DNA of 64,000 nt from Piscinibacter gummiphilus (lineage in GTDB: Bacteria; Pseudomonadota; Gammaproteobacteria; Burkholderiales; Burkholderiaceae_C): positions 2,653,001 through 2,717,000 of the forward strand of contig NZ_CP136336.1 of NCBI RefSeq assembly GCF_032681285.1, given 5' to 3'. A model generated the notes under the pieces. It did no database searches, was not told the DNA's origin, and was given only the letters and a program-made list of their open reading frames with translations. The translations under genes were made by a program, and so were the position numbers. Below, piece by piece: positions 52,991 to 60,241 of the stretch; the first letter of the stretch is position 1; every line of letters begins with the position of its first letter.

Positions 52991-54147
52991 GCCACGTCGC
53001 CGATACGGCTCACCCGCTCCGGACGCCGGAGCCCGACCGCGAACCGTTGGTTCGGCAGGCCATCGCGCTCTTGCAGGCCTGGACGGCGGAAGCAACTCCG
53101 GCCCTCGTCTGGGACGCGACGTCCGTGGTCGACCGGCATGGCCTCGACCATCTCCCCGGGCACCGCACGACGCCAATCGTTGCGGCGATCATGGCTGCTG
53201 CGGGCGCGACGATGCCGCACTTCTCGCTGCCAGCCGGCTCGGAGGCTTGGAGCACCGCCGACGCCATGGCGACGCTCACCGGGGTGGAGCACGATCGTGC
53301 GGCCGCGGCCGGTATTGCCTCGCGCCTGGGCGCCTGCATCGTCCGTGCGGCCCCAGCCGGCGTGGAAGCGAACCTGTCTTGGAGTTCCGGTGCGGATGAC
53401 GCCCATCTGGTGGCGTCGGTGCTGGCGCGCAGGATCGCTGCTGGCGTGGGGCACCTGCTCGTCAACGTGGCCGTGGGACGAGGTGCCAGGGTGCTCGACG
53501 ACGCGCGTTTCCATCGACTGCAGACCGCGTTCATGGCTACCGGCTCGGCGGTCGGCCTGCAGGTCCATGTCACCCGTTCCGTCGGGTCACAGCCGGTGGG
53601 TCTGGGCGTCGGCCCGGCGCCCGAGGCGCTGGACGTTTTGGCCGTGCTGCGGGGCGCCGCGGCGGCGCCGGTTGATCTGCGCATGCACGCCCTTGTCGAA
53701 GCCGGTCAACTGCTCGAGCTGAGCGGCGTGAGCTGCCCTGGGCACGGTGAGCTCGACGCCTGGCGACTGCTCGACAGCGGCGCCGCGTGGGGGCGCTTCC
53801 AGACCCTGTGCGAAGCCCAGGGCGGGCTGCGCACGCCAATCCTCGCGCCCGTCGCTGAAACCATCGCAGCCGAACGTACGGGCCACGTGAGGTCGCTGGA
53901 CGGCGCACACGTGCAGCGCGTCGCGGTGCTGGCCGGTGCACCGCGCGGGAGCGGTGCCGGCGTCGTGCTGCACACACGGATCGGCGAGCACGTCGACCAG
54001 GGGCAACCGCTGTTCACCGTCCACGCTGCGAGCCAGACATGCCTCGCGGCAGTTATGAGCGAGCTGCGACGCGCACCGTTGATCGTCGTCGGTGAAGACT
54101 CGACAGCGGCCTTCGCCGACTCACAAGACTCGCACCTGAAGACCTGA
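52987..54147 (+). CDS. thymidine/AMP-phosphorylase-like protein with lost catalytic residues
   Basis: 386 residues, 114 shorter than its paralogue at 9743; the N-terminal domain is missing. Sequence runs parallel from LVRQAIALLQAW onward, ending with LGEHVE/IGEHVD-type barrel-sandwich parts. The active site is changed without gaps: [11 protein letters not shown] becomes DRHGLDHLPGH (49-59), and [12 protein letters not shown] becomes HFSLPAGSEAWS (78-89), losing the catalytic Lys and Arg. The flanking TTPIV and TAD are kept. It is open and well translated-looking, so a regulatory or binding role is more likely than simple decay. It overlaps the MerR gene. Confidence 0.85.
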   Translation: MSHVADTAHPLRTPEPDREPLVRQAIALLQAWTAEATPALVWDATSVVDRHGLDHLPGHRTTPIVAAIMAAAGATMPHFSLPAGSEAWSTADAMATLTGVEHDRAAAAGIASRLGACIVRAAPAGVEANLSWSSGADDAHLVASVLARRIAAGVGHLLVNVAVGRGARVLDDARFHRLQTAFMATGSAVGLQVHVTRSVGSQPVGLGVGPAPEALDVLAVLRGAAAAPVDLRMHALVEAGQLLELSGVSCPGHGELDAWRLLDSGAAWGRFQTLCEAQGGLRTPILAPVAETIAAERTGHVRSLDGAHVQRVAVLAGAPRGSGAGVVLHTRIGEHVDQGQPLFTVHAASQTCLAAVMSELRRAPLIVVGEDSTAAFADSQDSHLKT

Positions 54148-54159
54148 AGGGACAAACCG

Positions 54160-55479
54160 ATGGAACACTTGACAACGCTCCCTCGGCCCGCGCCTGCCGA
54201 CCTGCATGCCCCGGCGCTGCGCATTCTGCGCCGCTTGCTGGCCGGGATCGAGCGACCACCGGGGCTGAGGCTGGGCGATGCGCTGTTGCACGAACTCGAG
54301 TCCCATCCCGAGTACACGCTCGTGATTCGCGACCCGGCGCTGCTGCGTCGTCTCGTGCTCCGGCCGGATCCTCTGCTGCTGGCCGACGCCTACTTCCGAG
54401 GCGTCATCGATGTCGAGGGTGACCTGTACAGCGCTCTGGGTCTGAAGACCCACTTCGAGACGGTCTCGCTGTCGTGGCGCGACAAGCTTGCGCTGGTACG
54501 TGACGCGTTGATGTTGCGGGTCTCCGACCAGAACGGCTTGAAGCCGGTCGGGGGGCTGGCTTCGCGCGTGGCCCGGCGATTCGCGTATCGCCATTCACGC
54601 AAAACCGACCAGGCGGCGATATCGTTCCACTACGACGTGTCCAATGCGTTCTACGGCCTGTGGCTGGATGCCGAGCGGGTCTATTCCTGCGCGTACTTCG
54701 AGACGCCCGGGGACTCACTCGAGCAGGCCCAGCGCAACAAGCTGGAGCACATCTGCCGCAAGCTGCGCCTGCAGCCCGGCGATCGGCTGCTCGACATCGG
54801 TTGCGGCTGGGGCGCGCTGGTGTGCTGGGCGGCGCGCCATCACGGCGTTCGCGCACACGGCATCACACTGAGCCAACGGCAGCTCGAATACGCACGCGAG
54901 CGCATTCAGGCCGAGGGTCTGCAGGACCTTGTCACGGTCGAGCTTCGCGACTACCGCGATCTCGACGGCACGGCAATCTACGACAAGGTGTCCAGCGTCG
55001 GCATGTTCGAGCATGTCGGCCTGGCGAACTTGCCGGACTACTACGCCGCGGTCCAACGCGTGCTGCGGCCGGGCGGGCTGTTCCTCAACCACGGCATTAC
55101 CCACGATGAGGAGGGCTGGAACAGGACTCTCGCGAGCGATTTCATCAATCGCTACGTGTTCCCGGACGGCGAACTCGACTGCGTCAGCAACATCCAGCTT
55201 GGCATGGAGCGCGCCGGCTTCGAGATCCACGATCTCGAGGGTCTGCGCCCCCACTACGCGTTGACGCTACGGCACTGGGTGCAACGGCTGGAGGCGCGCC
55301 GTGACGAAGCGCTGCGGGAAGTCGACGAGGTGACCTACCGCATCTGGCGTTTGTACATGGCGGCTTGTGCGCTCGAGTTCGAGGCGGGAGGTACGGGCAT
55401 CTATCAGATCGTCGCCTCGAAGCGCGCTGGCGGAGCGTGGCCCGTCCCCCTGACACGCCGCGATCTCTACCGTGGATGA
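54160..55479 (+). CDS. cyclopropane-fatty-acyl-phospholipid synthase family protein
   Basis: 439 residues. The SAM-binding motif LLDIGCGWGALVCWAA, the CFA-type YSCAYFETPGDSLEQAQRNK and SSVGMFEHVGLANLPDYY are all present, as in Cfa/mycolic acid cyclopropane synthases. It would methylenate unsaturated membrane phospholipids, a known response to acid, solvent and anaerobic stress. The N-terminal roughly 130 residues (lipid-binding region) are shorter than but similar to E. coli Cfa. It starts 12 bases after the phosphorylase-like gene and overlaps the MFS gene by eight bases. Confidence 0.9.
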   Translation: MEHLTTLPRPAPADLHAPALRILRRLLAGIERPPGLRLGDALLHELESHPEYTLVIRDPALLRRLVLRPDPLLLADAYFRGVIDVEGDLYSALGLKTHFETVSLSWRDKLALVRDALMLRVSDQNGLKPVGGLASRVARRFAYRHSRKTDQAAISFHYDVSNAFYGLWLDAERVYSCAYFETPGDSLEQAQRNKLEHICRKLRLQPGDRLLDIGCGWGALVCWAARHHGVRAHGITLSQRQLEYARERIQAEGLQDLVTVELRDYRDLDGTAIYDKVSSVGMFEHVGLANLPDYYAAVQRVLRPGGLFLNHGITHDEEGWNRTLASDFINRYVFPDGELDCVSNIQLGMERAGFEIHDLEGLRPHYALTLRHWVQRLEARRDEALREVDEVTYRIWRLYMAACALEFEAGGTGIYQIVASKRAGGAWPVPLTRRDLYRG

Positions 55480-56707
55480 GAAGCCATGGTCGTCTCCTTC
55501 TCCGCCGGTGACAGGTGGCTCGCAATCGGACCTCTCGACCGGGGCCTTTGCAGCCCTGCTTGCGGCGGGGGCGGCGGTGTCGATGGCCTACGGCGTCACG
55601 CTGCCGCTGCTGCCCGCGCTGGTGGAGCGCACGGGGGGCCTCTCGGCAGCCGACGTGGAGAACCACACGGGCTGGATCACCGGCGTGTACACGCTGGTGC
55701 TGTTCCTGTTCGCACCCGCCTGGGGAGCGCTCGCGGATCGGATCGACCGACGCTGGGTGCTTGCCGCCGGACTGGCCGGCTCGAGCGTGGCGCTGTGGAT
55801 CTTGACCATGCCCCTCTCGATGCGCGGGCTCTATGGGATGCGTGCGGTTGCCGGCCTGACGTCGGCGGCGGTGCTCCCGGCGGTGTTCGCCTACGTCGTC
55901 ACCGCGTCTGCGCCGTCTCGCTTGCAGCGCCGCTTCGCTTGGGTCGCGTCGGCCACTGCACTGGGTTTCCTGGTGGGACCGGCACTCGGCGACGGGCTGA
56001 CCGTTCCGATACGCGCCGCCCGCGGCGATGCCGCGTTCACCGCGCTACCGTTGGACGTTGTCGCCATTGTCGGATTGCTGGCTGCGGTGGGGGCGCTCGG
56101 CCTACCCCCCACCCGCACCATGGTGCCAGCGCCCGGCAGTGCGCGGCCCGGCGACGAGCGGCGCATCGTCCGCTCACTGCTGCTGACGGCCGTCGTCGTG
56201 CTGGCGATCACGGTGGCGGAGGTCGGCGTGACGTTGGCGGCGCGCCGCGCGCCGGCCGCCGGTGCGATGCCCGTGTCGGTGTACTTCGCGCTGTGCAGCG
56301 CCGTGATGATCGCCGTGCAATTCTGGGCCTTGCCGCGTCTGGAGCGAAGAATGGGCGAGCCGCGTCTGGTCGTCGCCGCGCTCGCGGTGCTCTCGGCAGG
56401 TGTCAGCTTGCTGGCTGTCTCAAGCGGGGGCTTCGTTACCGCCACCGCCTTCGTGCTGGCGGCTGCCGGGATTGGCGTGCTCATTCCGTCGCTGGCCGTG
56501 CGTATCTCGAGCGCAGCCGGTGTGCGGCAAGGCTGGGCCATGGGCCGGCAGGCCGCGGCGGCCAACCTGGGGCAGGCCATCGGCGCAGCGGCCACGGGCA
56601 GCCTGTTTGCGCTGGCTCCACCACTGCCGTTCCTTGTTGCGGGTGGGCTGGCCGTTCTCGCAGCCGGCGCGGCAGCATGGGAGGGCGCCGCGCGCCCCGC
56701 GCCGTGA
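55472..56707 (+). CDS. MFS transporter
   Basis: 411 residues with 12 membrane helices. MFS signature loop GALADRIDRRWVLAAG between helices 2 and 3, and a TCR-type pattern typical of drug/H+ antiporters (LLPALVERTGGLSAADVENH at the start). It uses a GTG start inside the preceding gene's end. Substrate unknown; small-molecule efflux is likely. It overlaps the YHS remnant by four bases. Nothing in the sequence links it directly to copper. Confidence 0.88.
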   Translation: MDEKPWSSPSPPVTGGSQSDLSTGAFAALLAAGAAVSMAYGVTLPLLPALVERTGGLSAADVENHTGWITGVYTLVLFLFAPAWGALADRIDRRWVLAAGLAGSSVALWILTMPLSMRGLYGMRAVAGLTSAAVLPAVFAYVVTASAPSRLQRRFAWVASATALGFLVGPALGDGLTVPIRAARGDAAFTALPLDVVAIVGLLAAVGALGLPPTRTMVPAPGSARPGDERRIVRSLLLTAVVVLAITVAEVGVTLAARRAPAAGAMPVSVYFALCSAVMIAVQFWALPRLERRMGEPRLVVAALAVLSAGVSLLAVSSGGFVTATAFVLAAAGIGVLIPSLAVRISSAAGVRQGWAMGRQAAAANLGQAIGAAATGSLFALAPPLPFLVAGGLAVLAAGAAAWEGAARPAP

Positions 56708-57027
56708 ACCCCACTCCACACCCTTTCAACGGCCTGGCACACGACGGCAGGGCACGTTTCCATTCATCGATCGGGGACGGGAGGACCCACCTGTTTTGTT
56801 CGGGGCACTGCCTGAGCGAGTTCCAGCTCAATCCGGTGCGATACGTCGGGGCGTCCGATGCGGCGCCAATTTCCACGCTTTATTCCACGCCAATTTCCAC
56901 GGTGGTACGCGCTGCACCGACAGGGCTGGGCGGAACTACTAGTTCTGCAACGCCGGCTGCCAGCGCACCTTCGAATCGACGGCGCCCTCGGGCCAGATCC
57001 CGATTCCGTGGAGGAGTGTTTTTATGA
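56704..57027 (+). pseudogene. decayed double YHS-domain protein
   Basis: From a GTG overlapping the MFS stop, the frame reads a YHS-type half: GDGRTHLFCSGHCLSEFQLN then PVRYVGAS. A second YHS half is visible 40 codons later but in another frame: NFHGGTRC...GRNY, stop (TAG at 56939-56941), FCNAGCQRTFES, where a Tyr codon would be expected at the stop. So at least one frameshift and one nonsense change have occurred. Read in the first frame the ORF stays open to 57027, with an Arg/Pro-rich tail. YHS domains bind metals and often precede or fuse to copper ATPases. Confidence 0.6.
56865..56901 (+). repeat. 24-bp tandem repeat in the YHS remnant
   Basis: GCCAATTTCCACG occurs at 56865-56877 and again at 56889-56901 with a period of 24 bases (eight codons). 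It sits at the frame change between the two YHS halves. A 13-bp palindrome, GAACTACTAGTTC (56933-56945), follows at the premature stop. Confidence 0.75.
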
Positions 57028-58940
57028 ACAAGAAGCAGATGTTCTCGCTTTGGTACGTGCTGGCTGCCCTTGTGGGCATGCTCCTGTTGCAGGAGTTCTT
57101 CGTTCCCCGGCACACGCAGACGCTGGCCTATAGCGAGTTCAAGCAGGCGCTGCTAGCGGGCAAGCTCGACGACGTGGTGATCGCCGACGGCATCGTGACC
57201 GGCAAGCTGCGTGCAGAAGGGCTGGACCAGATCCTGCCGAAGGACAAGCTCGAAGCGCTTAAGCGCGCAGGAGGCGAACACGGCTTCGCGACGGTGCTGG
57301 TCAACGATCCGGGCCTGGTGGCGCAGCTCGATGCCGCCAAGGTGCGCTACGGCGGCGTGCGTGAGAGCAAGTGGCTCGGCGCGCTGATCTCCTGGGTCGC
57401 ACCGGCGCTGGTGTTCTTCGGCGTCTGGTGGTTCCTGATGAAGCGCGTGGGCGGCGGGATGGGCGGTATGGGCCACGGCATGTTGGAGATCGGCAAGAGC
57501 AAGGCCAAGGTCTACATGCAAACGCAGACAGGTGTCACGTTCAAGGACGTCGCCGGCATCGACGAGGCGCGCGAGGAACTCATGGAGATCGCCGAGTTCC
57601 TTAAGAACCCGGATCGGTACAAGCGCCTGGGCGGCAAGATCCCCAAGGGTGTGCTGATCGTGGGTGCGCCCGGCACCGGCAAGACGCTGCTGGCCAAGGC
57701 GGTCGCCGGCGAGGCCGGCGTGCCCTTCCTGTCGCTAAGTGGTTCGGAGTTCGTCGAGATGTTCGTCGGCGTCGGCGCGGCGCGCGTGCGCGACCTGTTC
57801 GAGCAGGCGGCGGCCAAGGCCCCATGCATCGTCTTCATCGACGAGATCGACGCACTCGGCAAGGCGCGCGGCGTCGGCCTCTCCGGCGGCCACGAGGAGC
57901 ACGAGCAGACGCTCAACCAGCTGCTCGCCGAGATGGACGGCTTCGACACCAACCGCGGCGTGATCATCCTCGCCGCGACGAACCGGCCCGAGGTGCTCGA
58001 CCCGGCGCTGCTGCGGCCGGGCCGTTTCGACAGGCACGTCGCGATCGACCGGCCCGACCTGATCGGACGGCGGCAGATCCTGGAAGTGCACGTGAAGAAC
58101 GTCAAGCTGGCGCCGTCCGTCGACCTCGCCGTGCTCGCGGCGCGCACGCCCGGCTTCGCCGGCGCCGACCTGGCCAACCTCGTCAACGAGGCGACGCTGC
58201 GCGCCGCCAAGCGCGACAAGGACGCGGTAGACATGCAGGACTTCGAGGAAGCGCTGGACCGGATCGTCGCCGGTCTCGAGAAGAAGAACCGGGTGATGAA
58301 CCCGACCGAGCGCAAGTTCGTCGCCTACCACGAGGCCGGACACGCCCTGGTAGCCGAGATGCGCAAGAACGCAGACCGCGTGACCAAGGTGTCGATCATC
58401 CCGCGCGGCATCGCGGCGCTCGGCTACACGCAGCAGTCGCCGACCGAGGACCGCTACCTGTTGCGCCGCAGCGAGCTGCTGGATCGGCTTGACGTGCTGC
58501 TTGCCGGGCGCGTGGCCGAGCAGCTGGTGTTCGAGGACGTCTCGACCGGCGCGGAGAACGACCTGCAGCGTGCCACCGACATGGCGCGCCACATGGTGAC
58601 GCACTACGGCATGAGCGATGCACTCGGCCTGGCAACCTACGACGCGCGGCCCGCGCCGCTGTTCCTGAACGGCCCGACACTGCCCGAGCCGCGCACCTTC
58701 AGCGAGCGCACCGCCGAAGCGATCGACGGCGAGGTACGCCGGCTGCTCGACGAGGCGCGCGATCGAGTGACGCAGACACTGCGGGCGAACCGCGAGACGC
58801 TCGAAGCGCTGGCCGCTCTGCTGCTGGAGAAGGAGGTCGTGGACCGGACGATGCTGGACGGCCTGATGGCGTCGACGGCTGCTCCGGCTCAGCTGCGCGT
58901 GGCTGCCGTGGCACTGTCGCCGGCGGACGGTGCATCGTGA
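57024..58940 (+). CDS. ftsH: ATP-dependent zinc metalloprotease FtsH (accessory copy)
   Basis: 638 residues, normal for FtsH. Two N-terminal membrane helices flank a periplasmic domain; the AAA module has Walker A GAPGTGKT (about 212-219), Walker [13 protein letters not shown] and [23 protein letters not shown]; the protease has HEAGH with H436 and the third zinc ligand region. It degrades damaged membrane proteins. It starts on the last bases of the YHS remnant and overlaps the LolA-like gene, so it is in an accessory stress operon rather than at the usual rrmJ-ftsH-folP locus. Confidence 0.95.
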   Translation: MNKKQMFSLWYVLAALVGMLLLQEFFVPRHTQTLAYSEFKQALLAGKLDDVVIADGIVTGKLRAEGLDQILPKDKLEALKRAGGEHGFATVLVNDPGLVAQLDAAKVRYGGVRESKWLGALISWVAPALVFFGVWWFLMKRVGGGMGGMGHGMLEIGKSKAKVYMQTQTGVTFKDVAGIDEAREELMEIAEFLKNPDRYKRLGGKIPKGVLIVGAPGTGKTLLAKAVAGEAGVPFLSLSGSEFVEMFVGVGAARVRDLFEQAAAKAPCIVFIDEIDALGKARGVGLSGGHEEHEQTLNQLLAEMDGFDTNRGVIILAATNRPEVLDPALLRPGRFDRHVAIDRPDLIGRRQILEVHVKNVKLAPSVDLAVLAARTPGFAGADLANLVNEATLRAAKRDKDAVDMQDFEEALDRIVAGLEKKNRVMNPTERKFVAYHEAGHALVAEMRKNADRVTKVSIIPRGIAALGYTQQSPTEDRYLLRRSELLDRLDVLLAGRVAEQLVFEDVSTGAENDLQRATDMARHMVTHYGMSDALGLATYDARPAPLFLNGPTLPEPRTFSERTAEAIDGEVRRLLDEARDRVTQTLRANRETLEALAALLLEKEVVDRTMLDGLMASTAAPAQLRVAAVALSPADGAS

Positions 58941-59707
58941 GCACGCGCCGCGAGCTTCTCCGTCTGGCTGCCGCAGCGGTTCCACTGGCCGCGCTCGCCG
59001 TGCCGGGTGTTCGTGCCCAACCGTCGGAGGGGCGCGAGATCCTCGACAAGGTCGAGAAGCTGCTGTGGGGCAGCACGGTGCAGGGCGAGTACGAGATGAC
59101 GATCACCACGCCACGCTGGCAGCGCACGCTCGGCCTGCGCCTGTGGATGGATCGGCCGCGGCGCTCGTTCGTGCGCATCCTGTCGCCGGCAAAGGAGGCG
59201 GGGATCGGCTCGCTGCGCATTGGTACCGAGATGTGGAACTACCTGCCCAACGTCGAGCGCATCGTCAAGATTCCGCCGTCGATGATGCTGCAGCCATGGA
59301 TGGGCTCGGACTTCACGAACGACGACCTCGTGAAGGAAAGCAGCATCCTTGAGGACTACACCCACAAGGTGCTCGCCACGGTGCAGCTCGACGGCGAGGC
59401 GGTCGTGCAGGTAGAGGCCGTGCCGAAACCCGACGCGGCGGTGGTGTGGGGTCGCATCGTCTACTGGGTGCGGCGCGCCGACACGATGCCGTTGAAGCAG
59501 GAGTTCTTCAGCGAGCGCGGCGAGCGCGTGCGGGTTTTGTCGTTCACCGACGTGCGCAAGGTCGGCGGGCGGGTCATGCCGACCCGCTGGGACATGCGGC
59601 CCGATGCCAAGCCCGGCAACTCGACCGCGGTGGTGCTGAAAGACGCCGTGTTCGACCGGCCGGTGGACGACGAGATATTCAGCCAGCGCAACCTGCAGAA
59701 GCGATAG
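58937..59707 (+). CDS. LolA-like outer-membrane lipoprotein-sorting protein
   Basis: 256 residues with a twin-arginine-like signal ([20 protein letters not shown]). The mature part has the LolA-like half-barrel pattern used in this family: YEMTITTPRWQRTLGLRLWM, SFVRILSPAKEAGIGSLRIG, MWNYLPNVERIVKIPPSMML and PWMGSDFTNDDLVKES. Such periplasmic proteins accompany MacB/LolDE-type ABC transporters and RND-like MmpL exporters in lipid or lipoprotein transport. Here an ABC transporter of that type lies 3 kb downstream in the same direction. It starts on an overlap with ftsH. Confidence 0.9.
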   Translation: MSTRRELLRLAAAAVPLAALAVPGVRAQPSEGREILDKVEKLLWGSTVQGEYEMTITTPRWQRTLGLRLWMDRPRRSFVRILSPAKEAGIGSLRIGTEMWNYLPNVERIVKIPPSMMLQPWMGSDFTNDDLVKESSILEDYTHKVLATVQLDGEAVVQVEAVPKPDAAVVWGRIVYWVRRADTMPLKQEFFSERGERVRVLSFTDVRKVGGRVMPTRWDMRPDAKPGNSTAVVLKDAVFDRPVDDEIFSQRNLQKR

Positions 59708-59767
59708 GTTCAAAGTCTTCCCCGGCAACCAACCCGGGCGCCAAACCGCGTACTCACCTACATCGTC

Positions 59768-60199
59768 ATGACCTTACCCACCTCGACATCCAGAACCTCC
59801 ACGTGGTTGCTGACGGCCTGCGGCGCATGGCTGATCGCCCTGGGTGCGTATTTCGTTTTCGTGCGTCCCGCACTGTTGCCGGAGGACCCTCGCTTCATCG
59901 GCACGCCACTGGAGCGGCTGCGTGAGGCGGCACCAGGCCTGGAGGCCTGGTTGCGCATCGTGTTCACGGTGATGGGCGGCTTCATGGCGGGCGCGGGCGT
60001 GCTGACCGTGTTCCTGGCGCGAACCGCCGTGCCCGCGCGGCTGCGCGGCACCGGGTGGGCCATCGCGCTGGCAGGGTTGCCCACGGTCGTCTTGATGAGC
60101 GCGATGAACTTCGCCCTGCACTCGGACTTCCGCTGGGTCCTGCTGCTGCCGGCGCTGCTCTGGGTGGCGGCCGTGATCGCGTACGCGCGAAAGACCTGA
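59768..60199 (+). CDS. four-helix membrane protein of unknown function
   Basis: 143 residues, four predicted membrane helices (WLLTACGAWLIALGAYFVF; IVFTVMGGFMAGAGVLTVFL; GWAIALAGLPTVVLMSAM; WVLLLPALLWVAAVIAYA) joined by short loops, one with PEDPRFIGTPLERLREAAPG. Resembles small DUF-type inner-membrane proteins; no functional motif. It lies 60 bases after the LolA-like gene and 42 before the phosphoketolase gene, so it is probably in the same operon. Start at the first ATG; no strong SD. Confidence 0.75.
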   Translation: MTLPTSTSRTSTWLLTACGAWLIALGAYFVFVRPALLPEDPRFIGTPLERLREAAPGLEAWLRIVFTVMGGFMAGAGVLTVFLARTAVPARLRGTGWAIALAGLPTVVLMSAMNFALHSDFRWVLLLPALLWVAAVIAYARKT

Positions 60200-60241
60200 C
60201 GTTGATCGTTCGATGACCTGCCACTCCAACCGACACACACC

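Noticed and set aside
56933..56945. Palindrome containing an ACTAGT site, suggestive of vector polylinker
   Set aside because: The flanks continue as genuine YHS coding sequence in another frame; no other polylinker sites adjoin.
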